From the NCBI GenBank assembly GCA_030064795.1, contig JASJEI010000385.1:1-6428 (forward strand): a stretch of DNA of 6,428 bases, read 5' to 3'. Shown piece after piece: positions 5,900 through 6,428 of the stretch. The DNA is from Pleurocapsa sp. MO_226.B13. GTDB taxonomy: Bacteria > Cyanobacteriota > Cyanobacteriia > Cyanobacteriales > Xenococcaceae. Every line of letters starts with the position of its first letter. The first letter of the stretch is position 1. The notes beneath the pieces were generated by a model. That model saw only the letters and a list, made by a program, of their open reading frames with translations, searched no databases and was not told the DNA's origin. The position numbers and the translations under genes are program-made.

Positions 5900-6026
5900 C
5901 TGAACATTTGTTACGGAAGTTAGTTACTCTACTTTTCCCAAATAGAGCAAATGAATATAATTAGTTCTGCCGATGTATAACAAAACTGCTTATATTGTTA
6001 GACTTTTTCCAATACTGACCTAAAGC
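5900..6026. promoter_or_regulatory. Divergent promoter region of nuclease and recombinase
   Basis: Separates the minus-strand nuclease from the plus-strand recombinase. A perfect TATAAT lies at 5956-5961 on the plus strand, without a recognisable -35 element, about 65 bp before the recombinase start. CTCTA/TAGAG (5926-5930 and 5943-5947) is a weak inverted repeat. The stronger inverted arms at 5975-6003 are listed separately. Confidence 0.35.
5975..6003. repeat. Inverted arms upstream of the recombinase gene
   Basis: GTATAACAA (5975-5983) and TTGTTAGAC (5995-6003) match as 9-bp inverted arms with one mismatch and an 11-nt spacer. Tyrosine recombinases bind inverted arms of similar size around a 6-8 bp crossover region, and their attachment sites often lie beside the gene. 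An operator controlling the recombinase is equally possible. Confidence 0.35.
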
Positions 6027-6428
6027 ATGACTATTCAGAACAAAGTTACTAATGCCGACTGCGATCGCGACTTGATTTTGATTTGGTTGGGTGGGAAATC
6101 GGCAACTACCCAAATCAGTTATCGCTCGACGGTAGAAAAGTTCATCGAGTTTATTGATAAACCGTTGGCTGAGGTGAAGTTAGAGGATTTACAGTTATGG
6201 GAAAGAGGATTAAAGGCTCGATTTAAGCTTACCACTGTGGCGAACAAAGTTTTAGTAATCAAGTCTCTGTTTAGCTTTGCGGTCAAGACTGGCTATTTAA
6301 CTTTGAATGTGGGCAGCTTCATTAAGCCACCGAAGGTTAAGGACGATCTGGCAGAGAAGATTTTAGACGAGAAAGATATCAAAGGGTTGATTAAGTATGG
6401 GGTGAGAACAGAACGCGATCGCCTAATG
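6027..6428 (+). CDS. Tyrosine recombinase / phage-type integrase, N-terminal part
   Basis: The first 134 codons of a site-specific recombinase, cut by the window edge. Residues 20-105 fit the SAM-like core-binding domain: TTQISYRSTVEKFIEFI, then a helix (LEDLQLWERGLKARF) and VLVIKSLFSFAVKTGYLTLNV, a typical XerC/D-like pattern in which the hydrophobic helices grip DNA. The sequence then reaches ILDEKDIKGLI and RTERDRLM, which in this family comes just before the first catalytic Arg. The catalytic R...HxxR...H...Y residues therefore lie outside the window and cannot be checked. The ATG at 6027-6029 is preceded in frame by a TAA (6021-6023), so this is the first ATG; its ribosome-binding site is weak. 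HIP1 sites occur inside the gene (6061, 6415), so it is either long resident or from another cyanobacterium. It could be a prophage or island integrase, or a stand-alone cyanobacterial recombinase. Confidence 0.85.
   Translation, partial: MTIQNKVTNADCDRDLILIWLGGKSATTQISYRSTVEKFIEFIDKPLAEVKLEDLQLWERGLKARFKLTTVANKVLVIKSLFSFAVKTGYLTLNVGSFIKPPKVKDDLAEKILDEKDIKGLIKYGVRTERDRLM

Noticed and set aside
1..6428. CRISPR array, tRNA, rRNA, or a complete insertion sequence
   Set aside because: No regularly spaced direct repeats, no tRNA-like arms with a GGTTCGAATCC-type loop, no rRNA-like stretch and no transposase were found on either strand.

Overview
The window looks like accessory or loosely packed chromosomal DNA from a cyanobacterium. 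The main evidence is eight copies of the cyanobacterial HIP1 octamer GCGATCGC (starting at 214, 365, 936, 2039, 3509, 5599, 6061 and 6415). The RTX C-terminal domain of the first gene is also of a kind common in cyanobacterial exoproteins. Gene density is low, spacers are long and AT-rich, and no operon is obvious. I cannot place the genus.

Layout, left to right. Positions 1-503 hold no convincing gene. They contain a T-free stretch, many G5/C5 runs and several inverted repeats. Positions 504-1868 (minus) encode an M23/LytM zinc endopeptidase fused to about ten RTX calcium-binding nonapeptides, a probable type I-secreted peptidoglycan hydrolase. Positions 2048-2219 (minus) carry the remains of a tiny CPVC...CPVC zinc-ribbon gene, apparently interrupted near its start by about 40 nt. 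Positions 2351-3040 (minus) encode a very AT-rich, three-helix membrane protein of unknown function. Positions 3280-4047 (minus; frame open to 4224) encode a dual-specificity phosphatase domain behind an N-terminal beta-rich, aromatic-rich module that resembles a carbohydrate-binding domain. This order of domains recalls laforin-type glucan phosphatases. Positions 4331-5290 (plus, GTG start) encode an alpha-helical, coiled-coil-rich protein of unknown function. Positions 5312-5899 (minus) encode a membrane-anchored or exported thermonuclease. Positions 6027-6428 (plus) are the first 134 codons of a tyrosine recombinase that runs off the right edge.

The genes do not form one recognisable pathway. 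Two products (peptidase, nuclease) should act outside the cytoplasm or at the envelope. The phosphatase may act on glycogen or on a phosphoprotein. The recombinase, the broken zinc-ribbon gene, the HIP1-free AT-rich membrane gene and the repeat-rich left end suggest a plastic region that has taken up and lost DNA.

The points most worth a second look are the phosphatase fusion with Asn in place of the usual His before its catalytic Cys, the perfect 14-bp palindrome upstream of its likely start, the interrupted zinc-ribbon gene, and the inverted-arm site just before the recombinase. No defence system, CRISPR array, tRNA or rRNA was seen.
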